DNA of 64,000 bases, from positions 1-64,000 of the forward strand of contig NZ_JAUUTW010000022.1 in the NCBI RefSeq assembly GCF_030676415.1, given 5' to 3'. Position numbers and translations under genes: made by a program. Below the pieces are notes generated by a model, which saw nothing but the letters and a program-made list of their open reading frames with translations, made no database searches and had not been told where the DNA came from. The DNA is from Peribacillus frigoritolerans (GTDB taxonomy: Bacteria; Bacillota; Bacilli; Bacillales; DSM-1321). Shown here piece by piece: positions 52,221 to 61,698 of the stretch. Each line of letters starts with the position of its first letter. Position 1 is the first letter of the stretch.

Positions 52221-53864
52221 TTAGAATATGCTAGATAAAGAAGTTTCTTCGCTTTTATACACAACTTTCCCATCGTTTATTGTAAGTTCCACTTTAGTTT
52301 CGAGCACTTCATTTTCTGGAATATCAAAAAGATTTCTGTCTAAAACCACCAGATCAGCAAGTTTTCCCTCTTCTATTGTACCTAGCTCGTGCTCTCTAAA
52401 ACATCCATAGGCTGAGCCATATGTATATGCTTGCAAGGCCTCTGCCAAAGTGAGCTTTTGTTCAGGATGCCATGTGTTTTTTGAATCTCCACTACTATCA
52501 ACTCTTGTAATTGCAGTATATATTTGCCGCATTGGATTTAATGAGATAGATACCGGAAAATCTGTTCCTAAAGCTAAAGAGGCACCTGAATTTAAAAGCG
52601 ACTTCGTCAGGAAAACATTTTTTTCCCTTTCAGGACCTATAATTGAAGAATATACCTCTCTTGACGAAGCAGCCATGTGATCAGGTTGCATAGAGACAAT
52701 GACTCCTAGTTTTGAAAAACGTTCAATGTCATCCTGATCGATTACTTCAATATGCTCTATTGCATGCCTTGAGTCCCTTTTTCCATTTTTTCGTACAGCC
52801 TCTTCAAAAGCGTCTAAAGCTAAGCGAATTGCCGCATCTCCAATAGCGTGAAACCTGATTCTAAATCCAAGTTCATCTGCTTTAACAACTCGATTAATTA
52901 ATACATCTGGATTTAGAGCTGGATGACCGCAGATATCCAATTGATCGGAATAAGGTTTTAGGAAGTAAGCGGTATGACCCGTGACTGTTCCATCAACAAA
53001 TTGCTTTAATCCTGAGAATTGAAGTTTCCTTGATTCATATTTATTTTTCAGTATTTGAGCTTTATCCAAATTGCCATCTAATTCAGGAGTGATATGGAAT
53101 CTAGTCGTTAATTCTCCTTGCTTATCCAATTTCTGAAAAAGGTCATAGTCTTGAATAAAGTGATCTATTGGAGCATACAAATCGTTTACAGAAGTTATTC
53201 CATATTGGGATAACAATTGTAAAAACTTTTTTAAAATCGTTTCTTTTTTATTTTGTGTTAACCGTAATGCCTCTTTTAAAACTATTTGTTGAGCATCTTC
53301 ATATAAAATCCCAGTAAGTAAACCATCTTTATCTCTTTCATAACGACCAAAATCCGGATCACGTATATCCTCGGTAACTCCTGCTAAATCCATAGCTTTA
53401 CTGTTAACCCATGTATAATGACCTTCAGCATGAAAAAGAACGACAGGACGATCTGGGATAACAGAGTCAAGTATTTTATAATGGGGTTCTTGTTTATCAT
53501 GCCAATAACCTGCGTCCCATTGCATACCTATAATCCATTCTTCCTCAGAACAATCTTTAGAAAATTCCAGTACTTTTGCAGCTACTTCTTGAGCTGACCT
53601 GGCTTCAAATAAATTAACACTGTTTAAACTTAGTGCACTAAACATAATGTGGAGATGAAAATCATGAAATCCAGGCATAATTAATTGATTTCCATAGTTA
53701 AATACTTTTGTCTTACTTCCTATAAAAGGTTCAATCTCCGCTTTTGATCCTACACTCATTATTTTGTCACCTAAGATAGCAATTGCACCAGACGTTGGCT
53801 CATGTGTAAGCCCTGTGAAAATAGCATCACTAGAAAGAACAATATCTGCTTTTTTAATAGCCAT
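52221..53864 (-). CDS. Amidohydrolase, YtcJ/NfdA-like
   Basis: A 547-residue metal-dependent hydrolase with the first metal ligands in MPGFHDFHLHIMFSALSLN, a lysine/aspartate region LKQFVDGTVTGHTAYFL, His in RFHAIGDAAIRLALDAFEEA, HAIEHIEV, and LALGTDFPVS near the end. Such enzymes hydrolyse exocyclic amide or formamide bonds. It lies 43 bp after the permease gene and is the third gene of the operon that begins with the ureohydrolase, so it probably acts on the same imported compound or its breakdown product. Confidence 0.85.
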   Translation of the reverse strand: MAIKKADIVLSSDAIFTGLTHEPTSGAIAILGDKIMSVGSKAEIEPFIGSKTKVFNYGNQLIMPGFHDFHLHIMFSALSLNSVNLFEARSAQEVAAKVLEFSKDCSEEEWIIGMQWDAGYWHDKQEPHYKILDSVIPDRPVVLFHAEGHYTWVNSKAMDLAGVTEDIRDPDFGRYERDKDGLLTGILYEDAQQIVLKEALRLTQNKKETILKKFLQLLSQYGITSVNDLYAPIDHFIQDYDLFQKLDKQGELTTRFHITPELDGNLDKAQILKNKYESRKLQFSGLKQFVDGTVTGHTAYFLKPYSDQLDICGHPALNPDVLINRVVKADELGFRIRFHAIGDAAIRLALDAFEEAVRKNGKRDSRHAIEHIEVIDQDDIERFSKLGVIVSMQPDHMAASSREVYSSIIGPEREKNVFLTKSLLNSGASLALGTDFPVSISLNPMRQIYTAITRVDSSGDSKNTWHPEQKLTLAEALQAYTYGSAYGCFREHELGTIEEGKLADLVVLDRNLFDIPENEVLETKVELTINDGKVVYKSEETSLSSIF

Positions 53865-53907
53865 AGGAGTTACCTCTTTTCATTCAAAATAATAAAACAG
53901 TAACTGA

Positions 53908-55275
53908 TCATTGCACTAGTTTTACATCGAATTCTTCTTTTTGCTCTTCAAAATTCAGTTCAGGAGGACGTTCCTTAAACATTTTTGTTAAGTACAATAA
54001 GTAAATGAACCCTGCTGCCATCCAAGTAATTCCTAATACTAAAGAATGGATATCTAACTTTGTCATAAACAATATAGTAATACCAGCGCCTATTAAGGGA
54101 AGAAGTAAATATAAAATGATACTTTTAGGCGATCTCTGCTTCTGTCTCACAAAATAATGGATAAGCACAGAAAGATTAACGAATGTAAAAGCAAACAGTG
54201 CTCCAAAGTTAATGAAAGAAGTAGCTGTTGCTATATCCAAAAATACAGCACTCATAGCAACACAAGCAATGATCAAGATATTGAATATGGGCGTTTGAAA
54301 TTTTGGAGAAACATATCCGAAAATTCTCTTAGGCAGAACCCTATCTCTCCCCATTGCATATAAAATCCTAGCTCCACTTCCTCCTGAAGCTATAGCAGAA
54401 GCAGTTGCAGATGTCACTACCACAGAAATAAACAAACTATTCAGAAAATTACCCCCGGTATAAATCATGATATCCACTATAACTGTATCCGGGTTCTTAA
54501 AATCATTAAAATTCGGGAAAATCGATTGTGCAAAATAGGTAGATGCAACAAATAATAACCCTCCAATTAATGTCGTAGCATAAATAGCTTTAGGAAGTGT
54601 TTTTTTGGGATTTTTGGTTTCTTCAGCTAGTGTAGTAACCGCATCAAACCCTAGAAAACTAAAACATAATAGAGGTACAATTGAGAGTAGATTATTAAAA
54701 TTCACGTCAGGACTAAAAAAAGGATCCTTAGAAAACAACTCTCCGGTACCTTTTCCTGCTAAAAGTCCATTTATGCAAAGCAGGCTGAAAATGATAATAA
54801 AAAGAAATTGAAATATTACCAAAAAGGTATTCACATTTGCAGCAACCTTAATCCCAAAAATATTAATGGTTGTCACAGCAATAATAAAAGAAATAATAGC
54901 TACAATGATAGGAATACCAGGGAAGTAAGCATTCACCATAATCCCAAAAAGTAAAGCACTGATCATAGGACTGAAAAGATAATCCAATAAAATTACCCAT
55001 CCTACCAGAAAACCAAGGTGTGGATTAATTCCTTTCTGCACAAAGGTATAAGCTGAACCGGTAGTGGGATATACCTGAACCATTTTTGCGTAACTATATG
55101 AAGTGAATAGCATGACAATTAAAGCAATTATGTATGCTGTCGGAATCATCCCATGGGTACGGTCAATGGCGATTCCATATGTGCTAAAGACTGTCACAGG
55201 GGCCATAAAGGAAAGTCCAAATACAATAACATATCTTGTATTTAGTGAACGCTTAAGCTCGGGTAATCCTTTCAT
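53908..55275 (-). CDS. APC-family amino acid/amine permease
   Basis: The 455 residues contain about twelve hydrophobic helices. FGLSFMAPVTVFSTYGIAID in helix 1 and VPLLCFSFLGFDAVTTLAEET near residue 205 are typical of the amino acid-polyamine-organocation superfamily. AGGAGG precedes the ATG. It lies between the ureohydrolase and amidohydrolase genes and is the likely importer of their substrate, perhaps a guanidino compound or amine. Confidence 0.88.
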   Translation of the reverse strand: MKGLPELKRSLNTRYVIVFGLSFMAPVTVFSTYGIAIDRTHGMIPTAYIIALIVMLFTSYSYAKMVQVYPTTGSAYTFVQKGINPHLGFLVGWVILLDYLFSPMISALLFGIMVNAYFPGIPIIVAIISFIIAVTTINIFGIKVAANVNTFLVIFQFLFIIIFSLLCINGLLAGKGTGELFSKDPFFSPDVNFNNLLSIVPLLCFSFLGFDAVTTLAEETKNPKKTLPKAIYATTLIGGLLFVASTYFAQSIFPNFNDFKNPDTVIVDIMIYTGGNFLNSLFISVVVTSATASAIASGGSGARILYAMGRDRVLPKRIFGYVSPKFQTPIFNILIIACVAMSAVFLDIATATSFINFGALFAFTFVNLSVLIHYFVRQKQRSPKSIILYLLLPLIGAGITILFMTKLDIHSLVLGITWMAAGFIYLLYLTKMFKERPPELNFEEQKEEFDVKLVQ

Positions 55276-55332
55276 CGCAAAGAGCTACCTCCTTTATTAA
55301 AAGTAATGACTGCTTTTAAATTAAAGTGATTA

Positions 55333-56271
55333 TTAATTATTTTCTTTCGCACTTAATGCTGCAAGGCTAGCAAATTCATGTACAAGTGTTGCTGCTAAAA
55401 GTGAAGTGATTTGACTAGGATCATATGAAGGCAGCACTTCAACCACATCATATCCTATAAAGTTAAAGTCAGTTAGGGAACGTATCATTTTTAATGTTTC
55501 AAAGCTGCTAAAACCACCTGCTTCTGGTGTACCTGTTCCCGGAGCAAAGGAAGGATCAACGAAATCTATATCAAATGTCAAGAAACAAGGTGTGTTACCG
55601 ATAGTTTTTCTAATCTCTTTCAAAACATCTTCAAATCCACGATCGGAAAGTTCACCTGTTGTAATCAAACGATAACCTAAATCAAGACTTGCCTGTAAAT
55701 CCCCGGAGTGGTTTAGCGTGCCTCGGATTCCTATTTGAAATACTTTATCTGTCTGCAGCAAACCTTCTTCGTGTGCACGAATAAAAGGAGATCCATGCCA
55801 ATATTTTTCCTCATAATATGTATCCCAAGTATCTGTATGGGAATCAAAATGAATCATGGCTACAGGGCCATATACCTTTGCCGCAGCTCGCAAACTAGCT
55901 AAAGTGACAGAATGATCTCCCCCTAATCCAATAGGTATGACCCCTTTGGACATTAATTCATTAATGGATTCCTTCATTAAATCATAACTACGATGGATAT
56001 TATGAGGAATAACAGGGATATCGCCAATATCAATTGCATTCAGTTGTTCAAAAGGATATACCTTATGAATCGGATGATAAGGAAACAGGGTCATGGATGC
56101 TTGGCGAATGGCTTGAGGAGCAAACCTGGCGCCCACCCGAAAAGAAGCTGCTGTATCAAAAGGCATACCTACAATTGCTAGCTTTGCATCATGCTTTTGA
56201 GAAGGTAAACGCATAAAAGTTCCCGTTGTACAAAACTCTGGCTTTACATCTGGTGTAAGTGGATATTTCAT
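55333..56271 (-). CDS. Ureohydrolase, agmatinase/guanidinobutyrase type
   Basis: A 312-residue arginase-fold enzyme that should hydrolyse a guanidino compound to an amine and urea. Manganese ligands are visible: IGLGGDHSVT (His), MIHFDSHTDTWDTY (the usual DAHxD with Ser for Ala) and FDIDFVDPSFAPGTGTPE. FRVGARFAPQAIR is also conserved. The ATG at 56,271 follows GGAG by nine bases. First gene of the operon, with TetR operator 2 at 56,393 upstream. Agmatine, guanidinobutyrate or guanidinopropionate are all possible substrates. Confidence 0.88.
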   Translation of the reverse strand: MKYPLTPDVKPEFCTTGTFMRLPSQKHDAKLAIVGMPFDTAASFRVGARFAPQAIRQASMTLFPYHPIHKVYPFEQLNAIDIGDIPVIPHNIHRSYDLMKESINELMSKGVIPIGLGGDHSVTLASLRAAAKVYGPVAMIHFDSHTDTWDTYYEEKYWHGSPFIRAHEEGLLQTDKVFQIGIRGTLNHSGDLQASLDLGYRLITTGELSDRGFEDVLKEIRKTIGNTPCFLTFDIDFVDPSFAPGTGTPEAGGFSSFETLKMIRSLTDFNFIGYDVVEVLPSYDPSQITSLLAATLVHEFASLAALSAKENN

Positions 56272-56392
56272 AAGTATCATCTCCTGGTTTTAAATGAAAA
56301 TCTTTTCATGCAAATTTTACAAACACATAGTGTAATCGCTTACAACCTATAATTCATTAGATTACTTTTTATTTCTAACACCTACTCCCCTC

Positions 56393-56412
56393 ACTAACTA
56401 ACGGTAGTTAGT
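56393..56412. promoter_or_regulatory. TetR operator 2
   Basis: ACTAACTAACGGTAGTTAGT has perfect eight-base arms around ACGG and lies about 120 bp upstream of the ureohydrolase gene. It matches the site before the TetR gene. Confidence 0.65.
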
Positions 56413-56515
56413 ATTAAACCAAATATAAACAAAGTTGTAAAAAAAGTCAAACTATTTTTTATTATCTATCAAATCCACCTTTTGATCAAAGTAGCCTTAT
56501 CTTTCAATCCTGCCT

Positions 56516-56600
56516 CCATTAAAGTAAAGCCACCTATTCTTGTTATACGAACCTGCCCCTTTAGCTCCATAAGAAAAAGAGTTGCCAAAGCATCGCCCAG
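56516..56600 (+). repeat. Rearranged R1 repeat
   Basis: The right piece (CATTAAAGTAAAGCCACC) here precedes the left piece (CGAACCTGCCCCTTTAG, CTCCATAAGAAAAAGAG, TTGCCAAAGCATCG), so it is a junction of two copies or a recombinant. Confidence 0.65.
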
Positions 56601-56702
56601 ACTTTAGACAAATTCAAAGAAAATCAAGTAGGGAGTTGTTTTTGCAGCTCTGAGTTTATAGACAAAAGGGGTTTTACCTAAAATTTCAAAACAAAGTTGA
56701 TT

Positions 56703-56865
56703 GGAATGGAAGGTGCGAGACTCCTGCGGGAAAAGCGCGTCGAGGGGAGACCCCGCAGGCGCAAGGCGCCGAGGAGGCTCCCCGACCGCCCGCGGAAAGC
56801 GAGTGCTTGAAGTGGAAATCGACGGTCGTGATTTTATAAACCCTCATAAAAACTGAGACAAAGTA
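56703..56865 (+). repeat. R3 G+C-rich repeat, long copy
   Basis: GGAAGGTGCGAGACTCCTGC, GGGAGACCCCGCAGGCGCAA, GGCGCCGAGGAGGCTC and CCGCCCGCGGAAAGCGAGTG, then GTGGAAATCGACGG. It is more complete on the left than the copy at 51,350. An R1 fragment (AAAAAGAGCTGACAAAGCAG) follows at 56,992. Confidence 0.85.
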
Positions 56866-57269
56866 AAAAATTGCGCCTTAATGGAATAACACCTGAGCTT
56901 CTAATAGAATTTTACACAGTTTCTTAACAAATAAGACCCGACCTTAGTTTGGTCCATCATTTTTCTGAACTTTGGAGACCCTATGGCTCCATAAAAAGAG
57001 CTGACAAAGCAGCTCCCTAACGTGCCTATTTTATATAGCCAGGAAAAGTTTCTACGCAAACTATACATCCAAGGCCCATAAAATCCCACTTTAGCATTCG
57101 TGTTATTCATCCCCAGGTCGATATTTTAAACTCACTTTTAACAACTAACTAAAATTGTTCCTTATTTAATACAATGAGTGGACATGTGTGTTATATTGAT
57201 GCCAATATTTTCACTTTATTGATTAACCAACCACAGTTAGCCTAACGTCAGTTTAACAAAAACCGGAGT

Positions 57270-57500
57270 TTAATGATCATTTTCCCTGTTTCTTTTTCCT
57301 TCAAAATATATGGATACCGATAGAACAATGATTGCAAATAATACAATGTCAGATAACCAAAATAAGTCCCTATCAGTGATATACTCAACCATACTTAATA
57401 TAGGAAGCCCGAATAGGAAAACTAAGAGTAAACCATCTTTTTTACTTTGTTTCCTTTTTTCAAAGAACAATCCCAGTATTTTTTCAAAAAATAATCTCAT
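57270..57500 (-). CDS. Small two-helix membrane protein
   Basis: Seventy-six residues from the ATG at 57,500, which follows AAGGCGGTG by seven bases. Hydrophobic segments LLLVFLFGLPILSMVEYI and IVLFAIIVLSVSIYF flank DRDLFWLSD, with a basic end. It lies 56 bp downstream of the lipoprotein gene on the same strand. Function unknown. Confidence 0.55.
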   Translation of the reverse strand: MRLFFEKILGLFFEKRKQSKKDGLLLVFLFGLPILSMVEYITDRDLFWLSDIVLFAIIVLSVSIYFEGKRNRENDH

Positions 57501-57555
57501 TATAAAACACCGCCTTAATTTCCACTGTTCCATGCCAAAAGACAGCCAAATTCAA

Positions 57556-58095
57556 TTAAAGTCCGCCGTCTAAACCATCAATTTTTATCCCTCTGCTCCA
57601 ATCACGGGTGATTTTTAATTCATTATCTATGATGGTTATCGTGAGCTCACCTTCTTTCTCATAAATTTCGGATGAATTCTCGTCATAAATCTTAAATACC
57701 GTTGTGTATGTGTAATCTACTGTGCCATCTTCATTTATACTTTGTTCTTCAAGCTTCACACTTTGCACTTCGATGCTTTTATTGATTTCTTTGGCTACCA
57801 GTGAAGGCATTGAATAAAAACGGTTAAGAATTTGGGCATTATATTCATCTTCTGATAAATATCCTTTAATATTGTCTGCCATTTCATCAAAGGTTGGAGG
57901 ATTGGCTGGATCTTTAATGGTATATCGTGCAGTATAATAACCTTTAAATAACTTTTCTGCCTCTTCCAATTTGACTACATTTCCCTCGTTAACAGGGTTC
58001 CTCTCTGTCACTTCACCGTTTTCTTTGACCACTTCCTTGTTACATGCACCTGAAAACACAACGAATAACAACAAGAAGCTAAGAATTTTTTTAAT
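57556..58095 (-). CDS. Lipoprotein with a non-standard start
   Basis: The mature part (about 160 residues after FSGACNKEVV) is acidic and ends ITRDWSRGIKIDGLDGGL; no domain is recognised. A proper lipoprotein signal (KKILSFLLLFVVFSGAC) only appears if translation begins at ATT, 58,095, which lies five bases after GAGGGTG. The nearest standard start in frame, TTG at 58,074, would cut the signal to nine residues. Either ATT is used, or a base change has removed the original ATG. Confidence 0.6.
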   Translation of the reverse strand: MKKILSFLLLFVVFSGACNKEVVKENGEVTERNPVNEGNVVKLEEAEKLFKGYYTARYTIKDPANPPTFDEMADNIKGYLSEDEYNAQILNRFYSMPSLVAKEINKSIEVQSVKLEEQSINEDGTVDYTYTTVFKIYDENSSEIYEKEGELTITIIDNELKITRDWSRGIKIDGLDGGL

Positions 58096-58229
58096 TTCAG
58101 CACCCTCATTTCCTTTAAATTTCTTCTGTTCAAAATGAAATTCATTAGTATGAGCAGCTTATAGATGTTCAAAATAAGATAAGGGCGAATCACTGATCAT
58201 CGAGGAAATAATAAAAAACAAAAAATATA

Positions 58230-58258
58230 TTGAAATATCAATTTAATTTAGTTATAAT
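58230..58258 (+). promoter_or_regulatory. Sigma-A promoter of brnQ copy 2
   Basis: TTGAAA and TATAAT with 17-base spacing, about 95 bp upstream of the start codon. The surrounding bases match the region before brnQ copy 1. Confidence 0.65.
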
Positions 58259-58351
58259 ACGATACGTTCTTAGTATTAGTGCTTATATAATTTTTAGAAA
58301 ATTTAATAATTTTCTAAAATAGCAAATTTTGGTTTTCTCGGAGGGTTTATT

Positions 58352-59692
58352 TTGTCTAACAAGGTTCCATCTTCATTTATAGTAGTGATTGGGTTAATGT
58401 TATTTGCCCTTTTCTTCGGGGCAGGAAATTTAATTTTTCCGCCGATGCTTGGTCAATCAGCAGGTATGAATATCTGGTCAGCTAATGCAGGGTTTTTGGT
58501 TACAGGAGTAGGATTACCGTTACTTGGTGTGTTAGCACTTGGTTTTTCGGGAAAAGATGACTTACAATCATTAGCGAGCCGCGTCCATCCTGTCTTTGGT
58601 ATTGTATTCACAACCGTTCTTTATTTAGCCATTGGTCCATTATTCGCAATGCCTAGAACAGGAAATGTTTCTTATGAGATCGGTGTAAAGCCTTTTTTGC
58701 CTGAAGATTCTGGGCCACTGCCTTTACTTATTTTCACCATCATCTTTTTCACGGTTTCGTGCCTTCTTTCGCTCAATCCTGCGAAAATTGTCGAAATTGT
58801 GGGGAAAGTTTTAACACCCATCAAGTTAACGTTCATTGGAATCCTGGTTGTAGTCGCTTTCGTTAATCCAATTGGGGATTTCCAAACACCGGCAGCACAC
58901 TATATGGTTCAACCATTTTTCAATGGATTCAGAGAAGGGTATTTAACCATGGATACTCTTGCATCTTTTGTTTTTGGGATCATCATCATTAATGCCATTA
59001 AAGAAAAAGGTGCTAAAACAAAAAAACAAATAATGATCGTTTGCGGAAAAGCAACTGCCATTGCGGCCGTCATCCTTGCTACCATTTATACAGCTCTCTC
59101 TTACATGGGTGCTTCAAGTGTCGAGGAACTTGGACGCTTGGATAATGGAGGCATTATCTTAGCAAAAGTCTCGGATTACTATTTTGGATCATATGGTGGG
59201 CTATTATTGGGATTAATGATCACAGTAGCTTGTATAACGACGAGCGTAGGACTCATTACATCTTGCTCGACGTACTTCCATAAGCTATTTCCAAATCTGC
59301 CTTACAAAACGATTGCAATAAGTTTATCCATATTTAGTGCAGTCATTGCCAATATTGGACTAACCCAGTTAATTGCCATTTCTGTACCTGTAATGACTGC
59401 CATTTATCCATTAGCCATTGTATTGATCTTCTTAACATTTCTTCATTCTTTATTTAAAGGAAGACCTGAAGTTTATCAAGGCAGCTTACTTTTAACATTC
59501 ATCGTCAGTTTATTCGATGGATTAAATGGAGCAGGTGTACACATTTCATTCATCAATGATTTCTTCACTACAATACTTCCTATGTACGAGGCAGGACTAG
59601 GGTGGATCATCCCCGCTATTGTTGGGGGATTCATTGGGTATGCCAGCAGCATCTTAAAGTCGAAATTCGGTCATAATCACCAAATAGATTAA
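58352..59692 (+). CDS. brnQ: Branched-chain amino acid:cation symporter, copy 2
   Basis: A 446-residue BrnQ carrier, the close paralogue of the gene at 19,990; the N-terminal 100 residues differ at only a few positions. LFALFFGAGNLIFPPMLGQS and FVFGIIIINAIKEKG are shared. TTG start with GGAGGG upstream, exactly as in copy 1. The promoter is near-ideal and a strong terminator follows, so this copy looks fully functional. It imports leucine, isoleucine and valine. Confidence 0.92.
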   Translation: MSNKVPSSFIVVIGLMLFALFFGAGNLIFPPMLGQSAGMNIWSANAGFLVTGVGLPLLGVLALGFSGKDDLQSLASRVHPVFGIVFTTVLYLAIGPLFAMPRTGNVSYEIGVKPFLPEDSGPLPLLIFTIIFFTVSCLLSLNPAKIVEIVGKVLTPIKLTFIGILVVVAFVNPIGDFQTPAAHYMVQPFFNGFREGYLTMDTLASFVFGIIIINAIKEKGAKTKKQIMIVCGKATAIAAVILATIYTALSYMGASSVEELGRLDNGGIILAKVSDYYFGSYGGLLLGLMITVACITTSVGLITSCSTYFHKLFPNLPYKTIAISLSIFSAVIANIGLTQLIAISVPVMTAIYPLAIVLIFLTFLHSLFKGRPEVYQGSLLLTFIVSLFDGLNGAGVHISFINDFFTTILPMYEAGLGWIIPAIVGGFIGYASSILKSKFGHNHQID

Positions 59693-59705
59693 AGGATATA
59701 AAATC

Positions 59706-59735
59706 GGTCCAGGAATATTTCCTGGACTTTTTTTA
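59706..59735 (+). terminator. Terminator of brnQ copy 2
   Basis: GTCCAGGAA and TTCCTGGAC pair around TAT and are followed by eight T. Confidence 0.9.
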
Positions 59736-59768
59736 TTTTCTGTAGGTCGAATTATTCTCTTGTAGGTT

Positions 59769-60101
59769 TCAATTTACGATGGTCTCACCGTCTTTTATAG
59801 CACTGACCTTAATTTCATAATCCTCCATGCCATGTTTTTGGGCAATGAGGGACATGGAGTGTGCGATTTCATTCTGCCTTTTTTCCTCCATTGGCACTTG
59901 AACTTTGATCGTTTTGTTATCCGTACGGACACTGACCGCTATAACCTCATAAAGATCGGAAACCTCACTGCTTTCATCCATTAAGGCTTGGATCTGTTCT
60001 TCAATCTTTTGATTGTCCAGGTGGTTGGAGACAAATAAAAGCGAAAGCGTACATAAAAGCACACCCACTCCTAGAATAATTCGTTTTTTATATTTCTTCA
60101 T
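59769..60101 (-). CDS. Membrane-anchored extracytoplasmic protein
   Basis: 110 residues: a basic N-terminus and one helix (IILGVGVLLCTLSLLFVSNH, about 8-27), then a small soluble domain with YEVIAVSVRTDNKTIKVQVP and HGMEDYEIKVSAIKDGETIV. The style resembles short Bacillus proteins paired with spore or envelope functions, but no family is recognised. AGGAGAT precedes the ATG. Confidence 0.6.
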   Translation of the reverse strand: MKKYKKRIILGVGVLLCTLSLLFVSNHLDNQKIEEQIQALMDESSEVSDLYEVIAVSVRTDNKTIKVQVPMEEKRQNEIAHSMSLIAQKHGMEDYEIKVSAIKDGETIVN

Positions 60102-60531
60102 TCCCTATCTCCTTCTTCAATAACTCCTGGATTGTCGTGGTGTTAACGTATTGATATTAACCAATATACCATAAATTGTAATATATTATAATAATCCCCC
60201 TTAAATTCCTAAAGTGTCCAGTATCTCAACATGAAAAAAGCTGCCATAAAGGCAGCTCCAGAATGAAAGAAAAGCAAGTTTCCCTGCAGTTTTTATTTAA
60301 TAAATGTTCCAGCTTGTTTTCAGAAATCCACTCCCTTTCCGCCGACAGATTGCCAAGCCTCCTCGCCGCAAGCATCTAGCGGGCTCTTGACCAGCAGTTA
60401 TTCGGCAGGAGTGTCGCAAAAGTCATGTAATAATCCCCTCGGTAAAATCGTGATAGGGATTCGGTAAGGTACCATTCCCAACCCCTTATTGTCGACATGT
60501 GAAGTTGATAGCAGGGATATAAAATAATTTC
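60102..60531. other. Gene-free stretch with hairpin and inverted R3 relic
   Basis: No gene seen. GCTGCCATAAAGGCAGC at 60,240-60,256 is an R1-like hairpin. Positions 60,290-60,425 are a degenerate R3 copy in the opposite orientation: on the minus strand GCGACACTCCTGC, GCGGCGAGGAGGCTTGG and GGCGGAAAGGGAGTGGATTT follow the R3 order. Confidence 0.6.
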
Positions 60532-61053
60532 TTATTCATTCCGTAATTTCTTCAGCAATTGAAAAATCTGACCTCTATGATGTGATTCATGTTCAATCAA
60601 ATGGTAAACGACCCATTCAGGTGTGACGTCATATTGTTCAAGTACCCTCGGTTTACGCCAATCCGTTAGGTCCATTGTGAGAAAGTTTGAAAGAAATACT
60701 TCACGCACCTTATTGAGGCGGTAGAAATGTTCTTCGAATGTTTGTCCTTCAATGTGGCTTAGGGAGCCATCTTCAGCACGGCATCCTAATGGAAACAACG
60801 CGGATATTTCCGAATCCCATTCCGTAACAAGGACCTCCTCGTATAACCAATCTGCCTCTATCAGCGCTATGTGATATAACATCGAGCCAATCGTTTGCCT
60901 TTCATCTCTTTTTGAATCGAGTATATTTTGGCTGATTCCAGTCAATTCCGTTATAAGCGTACGGCGAACATCTTCTAAACACCATAGCGACCGCCCAATT
61001 TCCTCTTCATATCCCGGTAATGCAGATACCAGTAATGCTCTTCTCTCCACCAA
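60532..61053 (-). CDS. DinB-family protein
   Basis: About 173 residues forming the DinB four-helix fold. The metal-binding histidines lie in MLYHIALIEADWLY and in HLIEHESHHRGQIFQLLKKL. Such proteins include thiol-dependent transferases, and many have no known reaction. A TTG at 61,053 follows GAGGAGG by six bases and is preferred; an upstream ATG at 61,074 lacks such a site. It is a single gene. Confidence 0.82.
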   Translation of the reverse strand: MVERRALLVSALPGYEEEIGRSLWCLEDVRRTLITELTGISQNILDSKRDERQTIGSMLYHIALIEADWLYEEVLVTEWDSEISALFPLGCRAEDGSLSHIEGQTFEEHFYRLNKVREVFLSNFLTMDLTDWRKPRVLEQYDVTPEWVVYHLIEHESHHRGQIFQLLKKLRNE

Positions 61054-61157
61054 GATCATCCTCCTCTTCATCAACGTACATTCTATTTAAAAGTGTTGTT
61101 TCCTTCTTTTATATGGAAAAACTAGTGAATAACCTGCCTTTTAGGGCAGGACAACAA

Positions 61158-61184
61158 AAAGAGCAATCCTTTAGATTGCTCTTT
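61158..61184. terminator. Hairpin terminator
   Basis: AAAGAGCAATC and GATTGCTCTTT form a perfect stem around CTTTA. Confidence 0.75.
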
Positions 61185-61231
61185 CGCTTGTTCCTGATTT
61201 TTTCGTATGTCATCGATATCGTAGATCGAAA

Positions 61232-61390
61232 TTAACTCCCCAAAAAAAGATTGGCTCTCATCTCCTCAGATATACGCCTGCCCTGTAAATAATCCTGTTC
61301 CCGTTCTTGTTCAACCATCATACGTTGCTCCAGTTTTTGAGCATATAGTGCATAGCCGATTCCATGAGCCTGAAACATCGCTTTTTCCAT
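61232..61390 (-). CDS. Small charged protein, start unclear
   Basis: From ATG at 61,390: MEKAMFQAHGIGYALYAQKL, EQRMMVEQEREQDYLQGRRI, SEEMRANLFLGS. The frame remains open upstream (INFLELTYTSA) without a standard start codon, and no ribosome site precedes the ATG. It may be a 52-residue protein, a protein with an ATT start, or the end of a broken gene. Highly helical, unknown function. Confidence 0.35.
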   Translation of the reverse strand: MEKAMFQAHGIGYALYAQKLEQRMMVEQEREQDYLQGRRISEEMRANLFLGS

Positions 61391-61653
61391 TGCCGACGTG
61401 TACGTTAATTCGAGAAAATTAATGAAGAATCAAATCCTTCCCATAGTAAATTTCGTACTCATCTTATCATTGAAAGAGATAACTCACAAAGTTGCTATGG
61501 CTCCATATTCACTGATAATTCAGATTTTTTAACGAGTGTTTCTATCACCGTGTACATAAACGCCAAATCCCTCCATCTTCCTCTAATTTCCTTTTTTCAT
61601 TCAAAAAGATAATCTTATTTGAGCATGTTGATGGGAGTTGTTTTTTAAGACAA

Positions 61654-61690
61654 ATTAAAAATCCCATTAACAAATCTGTTGTTAATGGGA
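61654..61690 (-). terminator. Terminator of the sda operon
   Basis: On the minus strand CCCATTAACAA and TTGTTAATGGG form the stem, followed by ATTTTTAATTTG. Confidence 0.85.
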
Positions 61691-61698
61691 CTGAATGT

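Noticed and set aside
56901..57110. Minus-strand frame of 69 codons
   Set aside because: It overlaps R1-like hairpin sequence and has no ribosome site.
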